DNA of 64,000 bases from Cervus elaphus (lineage: Eukaryota; Chordata; Mammalia; Artiodactyla; Cervidae). Under the pieces are notes generated by a model. The model was given only the letters and a program-made list of their open reading frames with translations. It was not told the DNA's origin and made no database searches. Positions 30,223 through 41,323 of this stretch are shown piece after piece. The stretch's first letter is position 1. Each line of letters starts with the position of its first letter. Location of the stretch: the NCBI RefSeq assembly GCF_910594005.1, contig NC_057819.1:128933669-128997668 (forward strand), read 5' to 3'. The position numbers and the translations under genes are program-made.

Positions 30223-30605
30223 ATGGCTGAGGAATGTCAAGCGGGGCAAGGCTGCCGGAGACGGGATGAGAGGGCAGGAGGCTTGGCTTGACTTAGATGA
30301 GAACCTTGGAGCAATCAGCCCTTCACCAGGGAGGTGGCCCCTTGAAGGCAAGCCGACCACCCGGACAGTGTCAAGGGGCTCGCTCACACTCAGGGAAAGG
30401 GGCCAAGATGCACGGACCAGATAGAGCAATCAAGGAGCCACGTCTCAGCTTGGTCTTTCTCGGGGACAGAGGTGAGGCCGTTTGTGTTTCTGATAACGTC
30501 TCTGGAGTCTCTGTGGGTCCCCAGCACTTGCAGCTTGTGATCGAGGCTGAGATCTGCTGAACAGGACTGAGCAATAAGGTCCTTGCGACAAGGGAATGGG
30601 ATTGC
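30223..30605. other. Unique stretch, nothing recognised
   Basis: No repeat or supported exon. Confidence 0.4.
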
Positions 30606-30755
30606 TTTTTTTTTTTTTTTCTTTTAAAAATTTTTATTTATTTTTGGCTGCACGACATGGCATGTGGGATCTTAGTTCCCCGACTAGGGATCGAATGCAC
30701 ACCCACTGCGGTGGAAGTACAGAGTCTTCACCACTGAACCGCTAGGGAAGTCCCC
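30606..30755 (-). mobile_element. CHR-type SINE (short form)
   Basis: T-run from 30606, then 'tttttggctgcacgacatgg', 'ggatcttagttccccgacta' and the end 'gaaccgctagggaagtcc'. Confidence 0.88.
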
Positions 30756-30934
30756 GGTGTTGCTTCTCCATGACCCAGGGAGGCACTCCAGATGCTGCCT
30801 CCATCAGCAGCGCTCGAGGTTTACTGCGCATGCGTGTCCTCTGGGCATCAATGCAGAACCCCGTTCAGAGAGTCTGGGATGGGGCTTGAGATTCTGCCTT
30901 GACCCTCCCTGGGTTCAGGGACCACAGTTTGACT

Positions 30935-31090
30935 AGCCAGGGTCTACAGCCCAGAGTGGTGATTCTGCATCACCCAGAGGACTTGTTAAAACGTGGGTGG
31001 CTGGTCCCTCCACGCCCCCACTGCGGCTTCTAATCCAGTAGGTTTGGAGGAGAGTCACAATTTCCTTTTCTAACAAGTGCCCAGGTGACA
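30935..31090. repeat. MER5A-like hAT relic
   Basis: 'gcatcacccagaggacttgt', 'taatccagtaggtttggagg' and 'taacaagtgcccaggtgac' follow the MER5A order. Confidence 0.65.
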
Positions 31091-31282
31091 AGGGCGGAGT
31101 CGGGAGATGACACTTCAAGAGTCACAGGTGTCGGAGACAGAGACTTGCATTGGGAGCTCAGGGTTCAGCAGGGGCAAAGAGACAGCGCAGAAAGCCCAAT
31201 GGACAAGATGCGCGGTTCCTGGGGACCAGGTTCACACCGCGTGCTGCAGGTACTAGAGGAAGAGGAAATGAAATGGGTTGTA

Positions 31283-31540
31283 TTTTTTTGCATGTATTTT
31301 TAAATTTTATTTATTTTTAAATTGAAGGATAATTGCTTTACAGAATTGTGTTGGTTTCTGCCAAACATCAACGTGAATCAGCCATAGGTGTACATACGTC
31401 CCCACCCTTTTGAACCTCCCTCCCGTCTCCCTCCCCATCCCACCCCTCTAGGTTGTTCCAGAGCCCCAGTTTGAGTTCCCTGAGACATACAGCAAATTCC
31501 CATTGGCTCTCTCTTTTACATTTGGTAACATAAGTTTCTG
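31283..31540 (-). mobile_element. L1 3' end, minus strand (young ruminant L1 type)
   Basis: The plus strand has 'tattgctttacagaattgtg'-like sequence, 'ggtttctgccaaacatcaac', 'gtgaatcagccataggtgta' and 'cccattggctctctctttta', the reverse complement of a ruminant L1 3' end. Bases 31091-31282 are unassigned. Confidence 0.85.
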
Positions 31541-31744
31541 CTGGGTTTTGAAGAGTCAGTCAAGTGCAGGTAAGTGGAGAGGAAGGAGGAGGTCCCAGTG
31601 GAGGGAACTTGTTGTAGGAGGCAGAGGAAGTAGATACAAGCAAGAATATCCTGTCTCCTTCTTCCCCGCGATTTCTCCCGGGTGAGGGTCACCAAGGGAA
31701 GGGCTGTCTCCCCTCTGCCTGGACCAGGCGGTGCTCACCGTGAC

Positions 31745-31955
31745 TGCACATGCTTAGGATACCCAGGGAGCTTTTAATATCACTGATGCTTCAGCCTTTC
31801 CCCCCGGAGATTCTGAATTGATTGGTCTTAGGTGGGACCCAGACTTTTAGGTTTTTTTTTGTTGTTGTTGTCGCTGTGGTTTGTTTCTTTCTGGAGTAAA
31901 GTTCCTTCAGAGATTCTTACATGCACACAGGGTTGAGAATCATTGGCTAAGATGC
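31745..31955. repeat. MER5A-like hAT relic with T/GTTG insertion
   Basis: 'cagggagcttttaatatcac', 'gagattctgaattgattgg' and 'cagggttgagaatcattgg' frame a low-complexity T-rich run at 31851-31885. Bases 31541-31744 are unassigned. Confidence 0.6.
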
Positions 31956-32768
31956 AAGCATATTCCCATTTTCCCAGCTGCAGTTTGTTGGGAGTTAGGC
32001 AAAGGATTGCCCCTCCCTTATTTATCACATCCCCTACAGAATCCCCCCCCCCCCGACCTCCGCAAAGCAGGTAGCTGAGCATCTGGTAAACATCTGCCCG
32101 GTTCCCCCACGGAGCAGGGTGACCTACTTTCCTGCCTGTGGCTTCGGTGGCACAGAGGGGCTCTTGGGACGGAGGGGCAGATGGAAATGTCAGCGTGTCT
32201 GTGTTGATGCTGCATTTGGGCGTCACCCAAGCGCTTGTTTCTCTGTCAGATTCCGGATGCGGTGTTTAGGTGGTTATAAACCGCTGCCGCCAGGCGCTAG
32301 CCAAGGAGATCAAAGCAGCTGGCAGCATCCAGAGATGTCCTGGGCTTCTGGCTGCCAAGAGCTGGCAGTTCTGGGCTGGGGCAAGACGAAGCCAGTGCAC
32401 AGACTGTGTCGGCGGAGTAGGGTCCCCTGGAGGCAAACAGCACACCTGGACATTCTCGGTTCACTGCAGGGCTTCCTTCTCCCCCCGTGCCAGCTTCCCC
32501 AGCTACCAGAGGGCACATTGGGTGCACACCTCTCTGTGCCCAAGCTCCCCCGGGATGTGGACTATGGTGCCATTCACTCTTATGGTTGTTTGTGGGTCTC
32601 ATGGCTGGGCGTCATTGTGAGGGAAGATGGGACCACGCCAGGTGAGAGGCAATCCCTCCTAGGAGGCTCCATCTCAATGCGGGTTCCACCTTGGGGATCA
32701 GATACCCTGAAGGAGGCCAGGGGCTTGGGACCCCCTCCTCTCCTTCCTCTTTTCAGCTCTGCGTGTGT
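31956..32768. other. Unique GC-rich stretch
   Basis: A C-run lies at 32044-32054. A CpG-bearing block at 32235-32330 ('gcggtgtttaggtggttata', 'ccgctgccgccaggcgctag') is distinctive but unassigned. A 232-codon plus-strand frame (32119-32817) spans it and ends inside the next SINE. I do not accept it as a gene. Confidence 0.4.
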
Positions 32769-32978
32769 GATCAGTCGCTCAGTCATGTCCAACTCTTTGC
32801 AACCCCGTGGACTATAGCCCACCAGGGATTTGTCCACAAGATTTCCCAGGCAAGAATACTGGAGTGGGTTGCCACTTCCTGCTCCAGAGGATCTTCCCGA
32901 TTCAGGGATCAAACCCAAGTCTCCTGCGTCTCCTGCTCTGGCAGGTGCGTTCTTTACCACTGCACCACCCGGGGAGCC
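32769..32978 (-). mobile_element. Bov-tA SINE
   Basis: 'atcagtcgctcagtcatgtc' to 'tgcaccacccggggagcc': reverse-complement Bov-tA. Bases 32979-33259 beyond it are unassigned. Confidence 0.9.
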
Positions 32979-33259
32979 AAAAGGAACAGCAGAGAGAGAG
33001 GCTGGGTTCCATCCTTTCTGTGGCCGAGTGAGAGGAGCTGGTCCGGCCTTCTGGTTCAGCGCGCGTCTTGGATGTCTCCCTGTGTCCTCCTCCTGTGTCC
33101 TTGGACCTGTTTCAAGCATTTTCTGGGGCTGGCAGACAGAGGCGGAGACCCGGGAGAAACCAAGCCTGCGAGATGCTCTGGCCTTGGGCGTGAGTCGGAG
33201 CGCACGCGTCCTTCCGGGAAGCGGCCTGGAGCACTGCAGGTCCTCCACACTGCCCTGTG

Positions 33260-33470
33260 TCACCAGTGTTTATTAACCTTTCCTCGGCACAGCAGAGAGC
33301 ATCGCATCTCTCTGCACAAGCTCTCAAAGACCTTCGATTATTTAGTGTGGGCTCCCCTCCCCATTTTCAGGAGGCGCTGTTATTAATGTCTCCCCAGTCG
33401 GATTTCTGAAAGAACAGTTTGTCTCACCTCGACAAGAGAGTTTGAGAGAAGCGTGTGAACGGGATTCGCT
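33260..33470. promoter_or_regulatory. Candidate conserved noncoding element
   Basis: Unique island with 'ccttcgattatttagtgtgg' and 'gaggcgctgttattaatgtc', retained CpGs and no repeat identity. Confidence 0.35.
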
Positions 33471-34399
33471 TGGGCGCAGGTTTCCGCTCCCTCCTCCCCA
33501 CTCCCTCCTCCCATGCAGCTTCCAGATCCCCAGCTCCGAGAGGCTCTGGCCCTCCCATCAGGACCAGGCCCTCAGGTTCGTTCCTGGAGGGGTTGGGATG
33601 TTTTTCTAGCCTTCCAGCCACGTGTCTCCCCTCTCAGAGAGGCAGGGAGGAAAACGGAGGCTCTTAGGGCTCTTCTGGGTGCTCTCAAAGTGCGGGAGGA
33701 AAGGGCAAGGAGGAGAGCCCCCTCCCCAGCAATCTGGAAGCTGCTGCTCCCCACTTCCAGCATCTTCCTCCCACCTCGTGGTCCCGGGAGGGTGTGTGGG
33801 CATTGAATGTGTGAACCCAGCCGCTGTAGGAAGTCATCAGGCTGGGCTCAGGAGGGCAGGGGGATTTGTGGCTGCAATGGAAATGCTCATCTCAGCCCTG
33901 CAGACCCAGGGAGCTGAGCAGGACGCCTGCTCCTGGCGGCAGCTGGCCCAGGTGTGGAGCCAGGGTGAGGATGGGAAGGTGGGGCTGGCCGGCGTGGATG
34001 CAGAGGATGCTGGAGCAGACAGGATGCGGCAACAGCTGGGAGGGGTCGTCTTTAATGTCCTTCCCAGCCCGGAAAGCTTGGGCTTCTAAGGTTCTCAGAA
34101 TAAGACACAATTGACAAGCCCTCCTTGTCCTCACCTTTGGAAGCTTCTAAACACAGCCCCTACCGTTTGCCCCTGAGCGCAGACAGAGGCAGCAGTGATG
34201 GTGGCCTGAGCTTAGAGAACCAGTCCCAGCTGCTCAACCATCCCGGGTCAGGCCCCAGCCTGACTGCACCTCTCCAGCCCTCCTGGCTCCCAGCACTGCC
34301 GCCCTCCGCACCCTGCCTCGCCCCTGCCAGTCACCAGTCTCCCGTCCACCTTGCTCACCCAGGCCCCGCACCAGGATGCCTCTCAATGGGATTTTTTGA
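33471..34399. other. Unique GC-rich stretch
   Basis: GC-rich DNA with multiple overlapping frames on both strands and no recognisable domain. No CpG island by eye. Confidence 0.4.
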
Positions 34400-34705
34400 G
34401 GTTCGACTCCAACACCACCCCCTCCATGTTGCCTCGATAACTTCCCTCCCACCTCCCCTCCATCTCTTCCCCACTGCCCAAGCAGGAAGTCATCTCCCTC
34501 GTTGGGATTCTCGGAACACTTTCTCTATACTTTGTCGGGGGTACCCATCAATTTTTCCTCTTTAATCCGAGTTATCTACCTGTATATCTTATATCATCTC
34601 TGAGTTGGCAAGCTTCTTAATGACAGGAGTCATACCTCATCCGCCTTTATGGCCGCACTGCACTCAGCCCCACAAATGTTGATTGAATGAGTAGAAACTC
34701 AACCT
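34400..34705. repeat. L2-like ancient LINE fragment
   Basis: 'gcccaagcaggaagtcatct', then 'gttggcaagcttcttaatga', 'caggagtcatacctc' and the end 'cacaaatgttgattgaatga' follow the L2 3'-end order. Confidence 0.55.
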
Positions 34706-35140
34706 AATGACGTCCTGGGAGAAGGTCGTTCATTTCTTCTTTGCTGTTGAAGTTGGGAGCCCTCCTGGTCCAGGGGAGGCGGCAGGGTGAGACTTGGTCC
34801 TCTGAGCCATCAATCAATTAGAAGGCATTTCCTGTTCCACCTCACATTCCTCTGGGATGTTGTTAGCTGCTGGGGTCCACCACATGGATCAGACTGACAC
34901 GGATGTCACTTGTCACCTCCCAGCCCCTAGCAACTGGCATCTCCCTGATCCTCCGGTCAGTCCAGCCAGAGACGGGGGTTGGAATCCCACCGTGGAGTCT
35001 TCCTGGTTCTCCTGGGACCTTCTCCAAGACCACCATCTGATTCTGCTGGGCCTGTGTTCATGATGTGTGCATGTCTCCCCCCACTAAAACACAAGCTACG
35101 TGAAGGTGAGGAATGCTGTCTGCTTTGACCCCTAACATGC
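34706..35140. other. Unique stretch, nothing recognised
   Basis: No repeat or exon support. 'catcaatcaattagaaggca' at 34809 is a small AT patch. Confidence 0.35.
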
Positions 35141-35149
35141 ATTTTTAAA

Positions 35150-35448
35150 AATAATTTTCTAAATTCATTTTTGGCTGTGCTGGGTCTTTGTTGCTGTGTG
35201 GGCTTTTCTCTAGTTGAGGCAAGCGGGAGCTACTCTTGAGAAGCAGAGAACGGGCTCTAGGACGTGCGGGCTTCACTAGTTGCAGCGTGGGGACTCAGTG
35301 GCTCCCAGGCTCTAGAGCGCAGGCTCAATAGTTGTGGTGCGTGGGCTTAGCTGCTCAGTGGGGTGTGGGGTCTCCCCAGATGAGGGGTTGAACCCGAGTC
35401 TCCTGCATTGGCAGGCAGAGTCTTTACCACTGAGCCACCAGGGAAGCC
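35150..35448 (-). mobile_element. CHR-type SINE (long form)
   Basis: Reverse complement from 'tttttggctgtgctgggtct' through 'tagttgcagcgtggggactc' and 'ctctagagcgcaggctcaat' to 'gagccaccagggaagcc'. Confidence 0.92.
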
Positions 35449-35492
35449 TGATCGCTAATGTATCTTAAGGATTTAGATCATACCTGAGTAGA

Positions 35493-35580
35493 AGATCAAT
35501 ACAGATGATCAATACAGATCAACACAGATCAATACAAAGAATGAATGGATGGATGGATGAATGAATGAATGGATAAATGA
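35493..35580. repeat. Short tandem repeats: (GATCAATACA)n then (ATGG/ATGA)n
   Basis: Three to four copies of a roughly 13-bp 'gatcaatacagat' word (35493-35537) are followed by ATGG/ATGA tetranucleotides (35540-35580). Confidence 0.85.
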
Positions 35581-35764
35581 TCTTAGCTATGACATCACCA
35601 CCAAAGCCCTCACTGTGGTCTGTGACTCATTCTGTGTAGGAAAAGCAGCCCCTCCCACCTTCACCACGCGAGGTGGACAAAAACTCCATCATGATACAGA
35701 ACTAACTCCATTCCCCGTTCTAGTTTGGAATTGCCAATGGTCTCAAGGGGTTGAATGAAATTCT

Positions 35765-36040
35765 AAGAATAATCCTCCCCAAATCCGCTTCGATAACAGC
35801 GCTTTCCATCCTCCTGGCTGCCGGAGGGCCACGTCTATAAATTCAAACAATAGGACGAGCTGAGTCCCCAGAGCCCTCGCTCCTGGAGCTCAAATAATAA
35901 TCCCTGGTTTTTGGCAGGATTTTCTGGTTTCTCTTGAGCTTGAAAGGACGGACCGTCCCTGCCAAGTGGAACCACCGTGCCATAAAAGCTGGCCGAGATT
36001 GTGAGTGCCCTTTGGAGTCAACTAATTGGTACGTTCAACT
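35765..36040. promoter_or_regulatory. Candidate conserved noncoding element
   Basis: A strong unique island: 'ctataaattcaaacaatagg', 'caaataataatccctgg', 'tgccaagtggaacca' (NF1-like half sites), 'gccataaaagctgg' (CCATAAA posterior-HOX-like word) and TAATTG at 36023-36028. No repeat identity. Bases 35581-35764 are unremarkable. Confidence 0.4.
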
Positions 36041-36044
36041 GGTG

Positions 36045-36215
36045 TTTGGCAGGCGTCAGGCATGAGCATCTGTTAACCCATTTGGTGCTCGAAAGAGTAG
36101 ATGCTGTTACCCGCACTTTACAGACAGAGAAAGGAGCTTGCTTTCCCAGAGTTACATGGCCAGAGGTGACCGGGCAGAGCTTAGAGGTCAAACCTGGGAC
36201 TCAGAGGTCCAGGGA
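36045..36215 (-). repeat. MIR SINE
   Basis: 'gtgtttggcaggcgtcaggc', 'cccgcactttacagacagag' and 'ggtcaaacctgggactcaga' give the reverse MIR order. Confidence 0.7.
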
Positions 36216-36604
36216 CTAAGTCACCTCTACAGGGGTGAATGGTTCTAGAATTCCCAAAACTAGGCTTACCCAGGGTGTGGCCATATGGCACAGCAGAAGC
36301 CTTGATGATGGTGATGCTGTGTGTGTGGTGTGGTGTGTGTGCAAGAGAGAGAGAAAAAGAAAGAGGAGATCTTCTATAACCTATGGCCAATTTCATTTCA
36401 GGTCCTTTCGAGGACTCCTGAACCCTGGTTATAAAGGCAGAACTGTGGTCTGAGGATGCAGTGTTGAAGGTGATGCCGAAGAGCACAGGTCAGGGCAGAG
36501 GTCACAGAAATTGATGTGATAACTACAACCTCAACTAGGAGTCACTATCCTCAGCACCACTGGGGCTTCCCAGAGCTCATCACCATCATCACCAACACAA
36601 TATC
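36216..36604. other. Unique stretch with (TG)n(GA)n
   Basis: A TG-rich to GA-rich low-complexity run lies at 36312-36367. The remainder is unassigned. Confidence 0.5.
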
Positions 36605-36985
36605 ATGAATAATCCTTACTGAGCATTTGCTCTGTGTCAGGCACGCATTTAAAAACCCTGTCGTGTAAGGGGCAGGCGTGCCTGTGCTAAGCTGCTTCCG
36701 TCGTGTCTGACTCTGCAGCTCTGTGGACTACAGCCCGCCCGGCTCCTCTGTCCATGGGATTCTCCAGGCAACAGTGCTGGAGTGGGTTGCCATGACCTCA
36801 TCCAGGGGATCTTCCTGACCCAGGGCTTGAACCCACATCTCTTAGATCTCCTGCATTGGTGGGTTCTTTACCGTTAGTGCCACCTGGTAAGTGGCATAAC
36901 TATCTCCATTTTTCAGAATGGAAAACTGAGGCATGCTGCAGGATTGTGCCCAAGGACACTTATTCCTTGCGTGGAACTGGGGGAG
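36605..36985 (-). repeat. MIR SINE split by a Bov-tA
   Basis: The left part ('gagcatttgctctgtgtcag') and right part ('tatctccatttttcagaatg', 'gaaaactgaggcatgctg') are consecutive pieces of a reverse MIR separated by the SINE at 36675-36886. Confidence 0.7.
36675..36886 (-). mobile_element. Bov-tA SINE
   Basis: 'gtgctaagctgcttccgtcg' to 'ccgttagtgccacctg'. A GTAAGGGGCA/GTAAGTGGCA duplication flanks it (36665-36674 and 36887-36896). Inserted in a MIR. Confidence 0.9.
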
Positions 36986-37154
36986 GGCCAGACTGGCTGC
37001 CTCCAGGGCCCTGGGTCTTCATCTCTCTGCCACATAATAATATCTTGAGAAAGCAGAGAAATTACATGTATTGAGCACTCCAGACTCATTCACTCAGCAT
37101 TCGAGAAGGGATCCGGGAGGGCAGGGCACCGGGAGGATCCAGGATCAGCGAGGC

Positions 37155-37400
37155 CCTGACCTCCCCGAGATGGGGGTGGGGGGAGTGATAAGGCACTTGT
37201 ATTAAAATGCAAATTTCTGCCTTGCTTGCTGGTTTATCATCTGACTCGTTATACAATTTGCCAGTTATAGAAGAAAAATTACCATAATGGGGCCCTAGGG
37301 AATGGTTGTAAAAAGGAGACCAAACGTTACTTATCGGCCGTTCCACTACAATTATCTACTGTGTTTGTTCTTTTCCTCTCCAGAAAAATGAAACCATCAG
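37155..37400. promoter_or_regulatory. Candidate conserved noncoding element with octamer
   Basis: AT-rich unique island carrying a perfect POU octamer ATGCAAAT (37207-37214), 'cgttatacaatttgccagtt', 'aattaccataatgggg' and 'cttatcggccgttcc'. Flanks are GC-rich. Among the best regulatory candidates here. Conservation untested. Confidence 0.42.
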
Positions 37401-38194
37401 TGCCAGCGACAGGGTGCTGACCCTGTGGGAGGGAGCACATGGGAGCAGAGAGGCTGCGCCTTTGATGGGCTTTTTCCCTTTGATCTCCCCTCCTGGTTCC
37501 CCAGACTCCCTGCTGGTACCGCCCTGGGGCGGCCCCCTTTGCAGAGCAGGGCAGGGTGGAGAGTTTCTGAGCAGTAAGAGAGACAGAGGATCAGGCAGGT
37601 GAGGTTTAACTCTGTCCTCGATCTCAGTGGCTCAGGGCTGTGCCTTTCCCGGGGATGGGCTTGTGTGCGGAGGTGGGACACCCCCAGGGCCCACTGAGCA
37701 TCATTACTCAGCCTCACCTGGTGTCCACCAGACACTCCAGACTCCGGAAGTTTGCACATCCTCAGGTGTCCGCAAGGGGGCAGTGGCTCTGTGGGCTGTA
37801 CCCCTTGAGCACGCCTGTCCTGAAGCCTGCCAACTCTTTCTGCTCCTAAGATCCCTTTTCAACTGGTACCCGCCAGCCTGACCCACTCCCGGGCTCCTCA
37901 CAGGCAGGCGCTTGGTCTCATTCAAGCTGACTTTCTCAGTACCTTGCTTAGCTCCGGGGACATGATAAGGAGGAAATAAATATCACACGAATGAATGAAA
38001 GCGGCTGTCTGAGAATTCGTGTCTGTGTGTTTTCAGGTTTTGCTTAAGTTGTCTTCCCCACAGTCTAGCTTCTTTTAGGTCCAACCAAATCTTCCCCAAG
38101 CCCTGAGACCTCTGATGATGCCTCTGGCCTCTAGAAGCAGCATATTCAAACAGTCAGGGGAGCAGAGAGCACTGTTCTCCAGGCCACCCACGCA
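37401..38194. other. Unique stretch; L2-like tail near 37960
   Basis: GC-rich sequence, then a short 'gacatgataaggaggaaata' segment resembling an L2/MIR tail. No supported exon. Confidence 0.4.
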
Positions 38195-38390
38195 TGCTGT
38201 TCAGATATTTTTTACTTTTTACAAGCCTTAGGCTTCCTGATGATTTTTTTTTATTCCACCACAGAAATTAGGACTTCTTTTGTTTTATTCCGGGAGTGCC
38301 GGCTCCTCATTTATTTCTGCCACGATAGGAAGGGTAGACCTTCAGTGCTCCCCTGAGTTAAATTTACCAAGGCCAAATCCTACACCATGC
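38195..38390. promoter_or_regulatory. Weak candidate conserved noncoding element
   Basis: AT-rich unique block with T-runs and 'ctcatttatttctgccacga'. No homeodomain core, so support is weak. Bases 38391-38870 are unassigned. Confidence 0.22.
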
Positions 38391-38870
38391 ACTAAAAAGT
38401 TCTAAAACTGTCTAGCGGTTTCCCAGACTCTTGGAAGAGAGAGCCATGGTGTGGCTGAGGCATCCACACACTTTCTTACAAGTTAGACCCAAGCTGGAGG
38501 AACCACACGCTGGTGCCTGGGGTCAGGAGTTAGGTGGATTACTCTGTCCTTTATGGCCCAGGGGCCAGTTTAGTGGAAGAGTTTTTCACAGACTGGGAGT
38601 GGGAGATGGTTTGGGGATGAATCAAGTACGCTACATTTACTATGAACTTTATCTCTATTGTTAGAACATCAGCTCCACCTCAGATCATCAGGCACGGGAT
38701 CCTGGAGGTTGGGGATGTGGGATTAGAAGACATATTTCCAGCTTGATTTCTGGCCATCCACCCCTTTGAGTGGCAGAACAAGGCAGTCTCCAAGTTCTTA
38801 GGTGGCAATCCAATCCAGCTGCTTCGTAGAGAGGGCACTACTTTACCTGTACCTCAGCATTCCCAAAGCT

Positions 38871-39530
38871 AAGATCATGGCGTCCGGTCCCATCACTATT
38901 ACGGCAAATAGATGGGGAAAAAGTGGAAACAGTGACAGATTTTATTTTGGGGGGGCTTCAAAATCACTACGGATGGTAGTTGCAGCCACGAAATCAAAGG
39001 ACTCTTGCTTCTTGGAAGAAAAGCTATGACAAACCTAGGCAGCATATTAAAAAGCAGAGACATCACTTCACTGACAAAGGTCCATATAGTCAAAGCTATG
39101 GTTTTTCCAATAGTCATGTATGGATATGAGAGTCGGACCATAATGAAGGCTGGAGAGCTGAAGAATTGATGCTTTCAAATTGTGGTGCTGGAGAAAACTC
39201 TTGAGAGTCCCCTTAGCAAGGAGGTCAAGCCAGTCAGTCCTAAAGAAAATCAACCTTGAATATTCATTGGAAGGACTGATGCTGAAACTGAAGCTCCAAC
39301 ACTTTGGCCACCTGATGTAAAGAGACAACTAATTGGAAAAGACCCCGATGCTGGGAAAGATGAAGGGCAAGAGGAGAAGGGGGCGACAGAGGATGAGATG
39401 GTTGGATGGCATTACTGGCTAAATGGACTCGAGTTTGAGCAAATTCTGGGAGACGGTGTAGGACAGGAAAGCCTAGCATGCTGCAGTTCATGGAGTCCCA
39501 TGGAGCAGACACAACTTAGGGACTGAACAA
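38871..39530 (+). mobile_element. BovB LINE, longest copy in window (about 660 bp)
   Basis: This is the C-terminal reverse-transcriptase coding region plus tail. It starts 'agatcatggcgtccggtccc', passes 'gcatattaaaaagcagagac' and 'gtatggatatgagagtcgga', and ends 'cttagggactgaacaacaac'. The 'MYGYES' box-like word is readable, but frameshifts and deletions break the frame. The endonuclease and polymerase active-site regions lie upstream of the truncation point and are absent. Non-functional. Confidence 0.93.
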
Positions 39531-39544
39531 CAACATGAACCTCT

Positions 39545-39610
39545 AGAGCTTGGTGGGCTATGGTCCATGGGGCCACAAAGAGTTGGACGTGACCGAGTGA
39601 CTGCGTGTGG
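39545..39610 (+). mobile_element. BovA tail fragment
   Basis: 'gcttggtgggctatggtcca' to 'ggacgtgaccgagtgac': the last ~65 bp of a Bov-tA/BOV-A SINE or of a second BovB tail, which share this sequence. Confidence 0.75.
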
Positions 39611-39864
39611 ACACGTGCATGAGCCTGTAGGGAAAGAAACACTTCAATGGCCTAAAGTTTCATTTCCAAAGAGTGAGAGGAGGGTATGGAATGAAAGAAT
39701 CCCATGCCCTGGAAGGACACTCCAGGGGTCAGCTGGTCAAATCCAGCCAGTCATTTGTCTTTTACAGTCTTCCGGCTCAGAGTTATACTTACTTTTTCAA
39801 ACAGTTGAAAGAGGTCAAAAGAATAATATTCTGTGACATGTGAAAATGATGCCAAATTCAAATT

Positions 39865-40050
39865 TGTGTCTATAAATAAAGTTCTATTAGTAACACAGCC
39901 CTGTACATTCATTTATATGGTGTTGGGGGCTGTGTTCACCATACAGGGTCAGAGATGAATTCTTGTGACAGAGATAATAGGATATGTGAGGCTGAAAATA
40001 CTAATTATCTGGCCCTTTACAGAAAACATTTGCTGACCCCTGCTCTATAG
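39865..40050 (+). repeat. Ancient hAT-type DNA transposon relic, family unassigned
   Basis: 'aataaagttctattagtaac', 'acagccctgtacattcattt' and the end 'ctggccctttacagaaaaca ttgctgacccctg' (interrupted here by one base) match a common old non-autonomous DNA element. Bases 39611-39864 are unassigned. Confidence 0.6.
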
Positions 40051-40258
40051 CCTAGAGGGTCCCTCTGATCCTACTCCCAGCTTCCAACGCGTCCCCTGGC
40101 AATCAGAACATTATGGGAAAATTTCTTGCCTTTTGAGTAGATTTTCTCTTATCTTACTTTTTTTTTAAATGAAGAGAGAGACATATTAAAGGATGAAGCT
40201 GGGAGTTAGTGATTCTTGGAATACAGTATTTTTTTTGACCTAACACAAAGTCACTGAA

Positions 40259-40283
40259 CTTCTTTCTTTCTTTCTTTCTTTTT
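40259..40283. repeat. (TTTC)n microsatellite
   Basis: Six TTTC units next to the L1 tail. It may derive from its A-rich end. Bases 40051-40258 are unassigned AT-rich sequence. Confidence 0.88.
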
Positions 40284-40612
40284 TTACCCTTTTAACTTTT
40301 TGTTTTATATTGGAGAATAGTCTGTTAACAATGTTGTGATAGTTGCCAGTGGACAGCAAAGGGACTCAGCCAATACATATCCATGTATCCATTCTCCCTC
40401 AAACTCCCCTCCTATCCAGCCTGCCACGTAACATGGAGCAGAATTCCCCGTGCTATACAGTAGGACCTTGTTGGTTATCCATTTTAAATAAAGCCATGTG
40501 CCCATGTCCATCTCCAAATCCCTAACTATCTTTTCCTCCCATTCGTCCCCCCGGTAACCAAAGGTTCATTCTCTAGGTCTGTGGGTCTGTTTCTGTTTTG
40601 TAAGAAAGTTCA
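40284..40612 (-). mobile_element. L1 3' end, minus strand
   Basis: Reverse L1 3' UTR: 'tattggagaatagtctgtta', 'cccgtgctatacagtaggac', 'cttgttggttatccatttta', 'gtctgtgggtctgtttctgt'. Confidence 0.85.
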
Positions 40613-40847
40613 CTTCAAAGATGCTGAATTTCTCTCTGGGTGAGTACTCCATGTCCCCGATCCGATGGGTGGTGTCCGCATCGGCCTGCCCCCAAAGCCA
40701 AGGCTGTTCCACTGCCAGCAGGGAGTGTGGCCTCTCTGGAGGACAGAGTAGAAAAAGATGGTGCTGCTGTGACTCTGAAGACTCGGCTCCGCAGAACGGA
40801 AGTGGAACGGTGAGTTGGTTTATCCTGGGAAAAGCCTCCCAATAATT

Positions 40848-40937
40848 CTTTTTTAAAATTAATTGATTGATTAATTTTCGACTGCACTTGGTCTTCGTTG
40901 CTGAACATGAGCTTCCTCTAGTTGCGGCAAGTGGTGG
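40848..40937 (-). mobile_element. CHR-type SINE fragment
   Basis: 'aattaattgattgattaatt' tail, then 'tcgactgcacttggtcttcg' and 'cttcctctagttgcggcaag'. It is truncated at a G-run (40935-40946). Bases 40613-40847 are unassigned. Confidence 0.7.
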
Positions 40938-41313
40938 GGGGGGGTGGTCACCACTATACACCCCAAACGAATACTGGTGAAGCACCTACTGTATGCCAGG
41001 CGGCATGCTCGCTGAGAGTTATAGTGCTCTGTGTGCAGTGAGGCTATGTAGACATACTGTATATAAATGCTTATATATGATTGAGTCGCTGCTGTTACTT
41101 TTGCACCAATACCAGGCCTTTTCTAGGAGCTTCCCAGAGGTTCCAGAGAGCTTGAAGAAAGAGGGAGGATGATACAGGTATTCAAAGTGACCGTATTTCC
41201 CCGTTGTCTTACTCCTGTCTGCATCTCTGCTGAGAAAGTGATGGTCTTTCTATCCCTAAGGAGGGTCAGCAGGTTGATGTTCAGATGAGCCCTTTCTTCC
41301 TAAATCCATCTCT
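40938..41313. other. Unique stretch with L2/MIR-like patch
   Basis: 'gaagcacctactgtatgcca' near 40979 is an old L2/MIR-type phrase. The rest is unassigned. Confidence 0.4.
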
Positions 41314-41323
41314 AATCTCTTTG

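Noticed and set aside
32119..32817. 232-codon plus-strand frame
   Set aside because: It ends inside a reverse Bov-tA SINE and shows no domain. A minus-strand frame of similar length (32580-33263) overlaps the same SINE.
38871..39530. Reverse-transcriptase-like gene
   Set aside because: Only the decayed C-terminus of BovB is present, without catalytic regions, so it is a dead LINE fragment.
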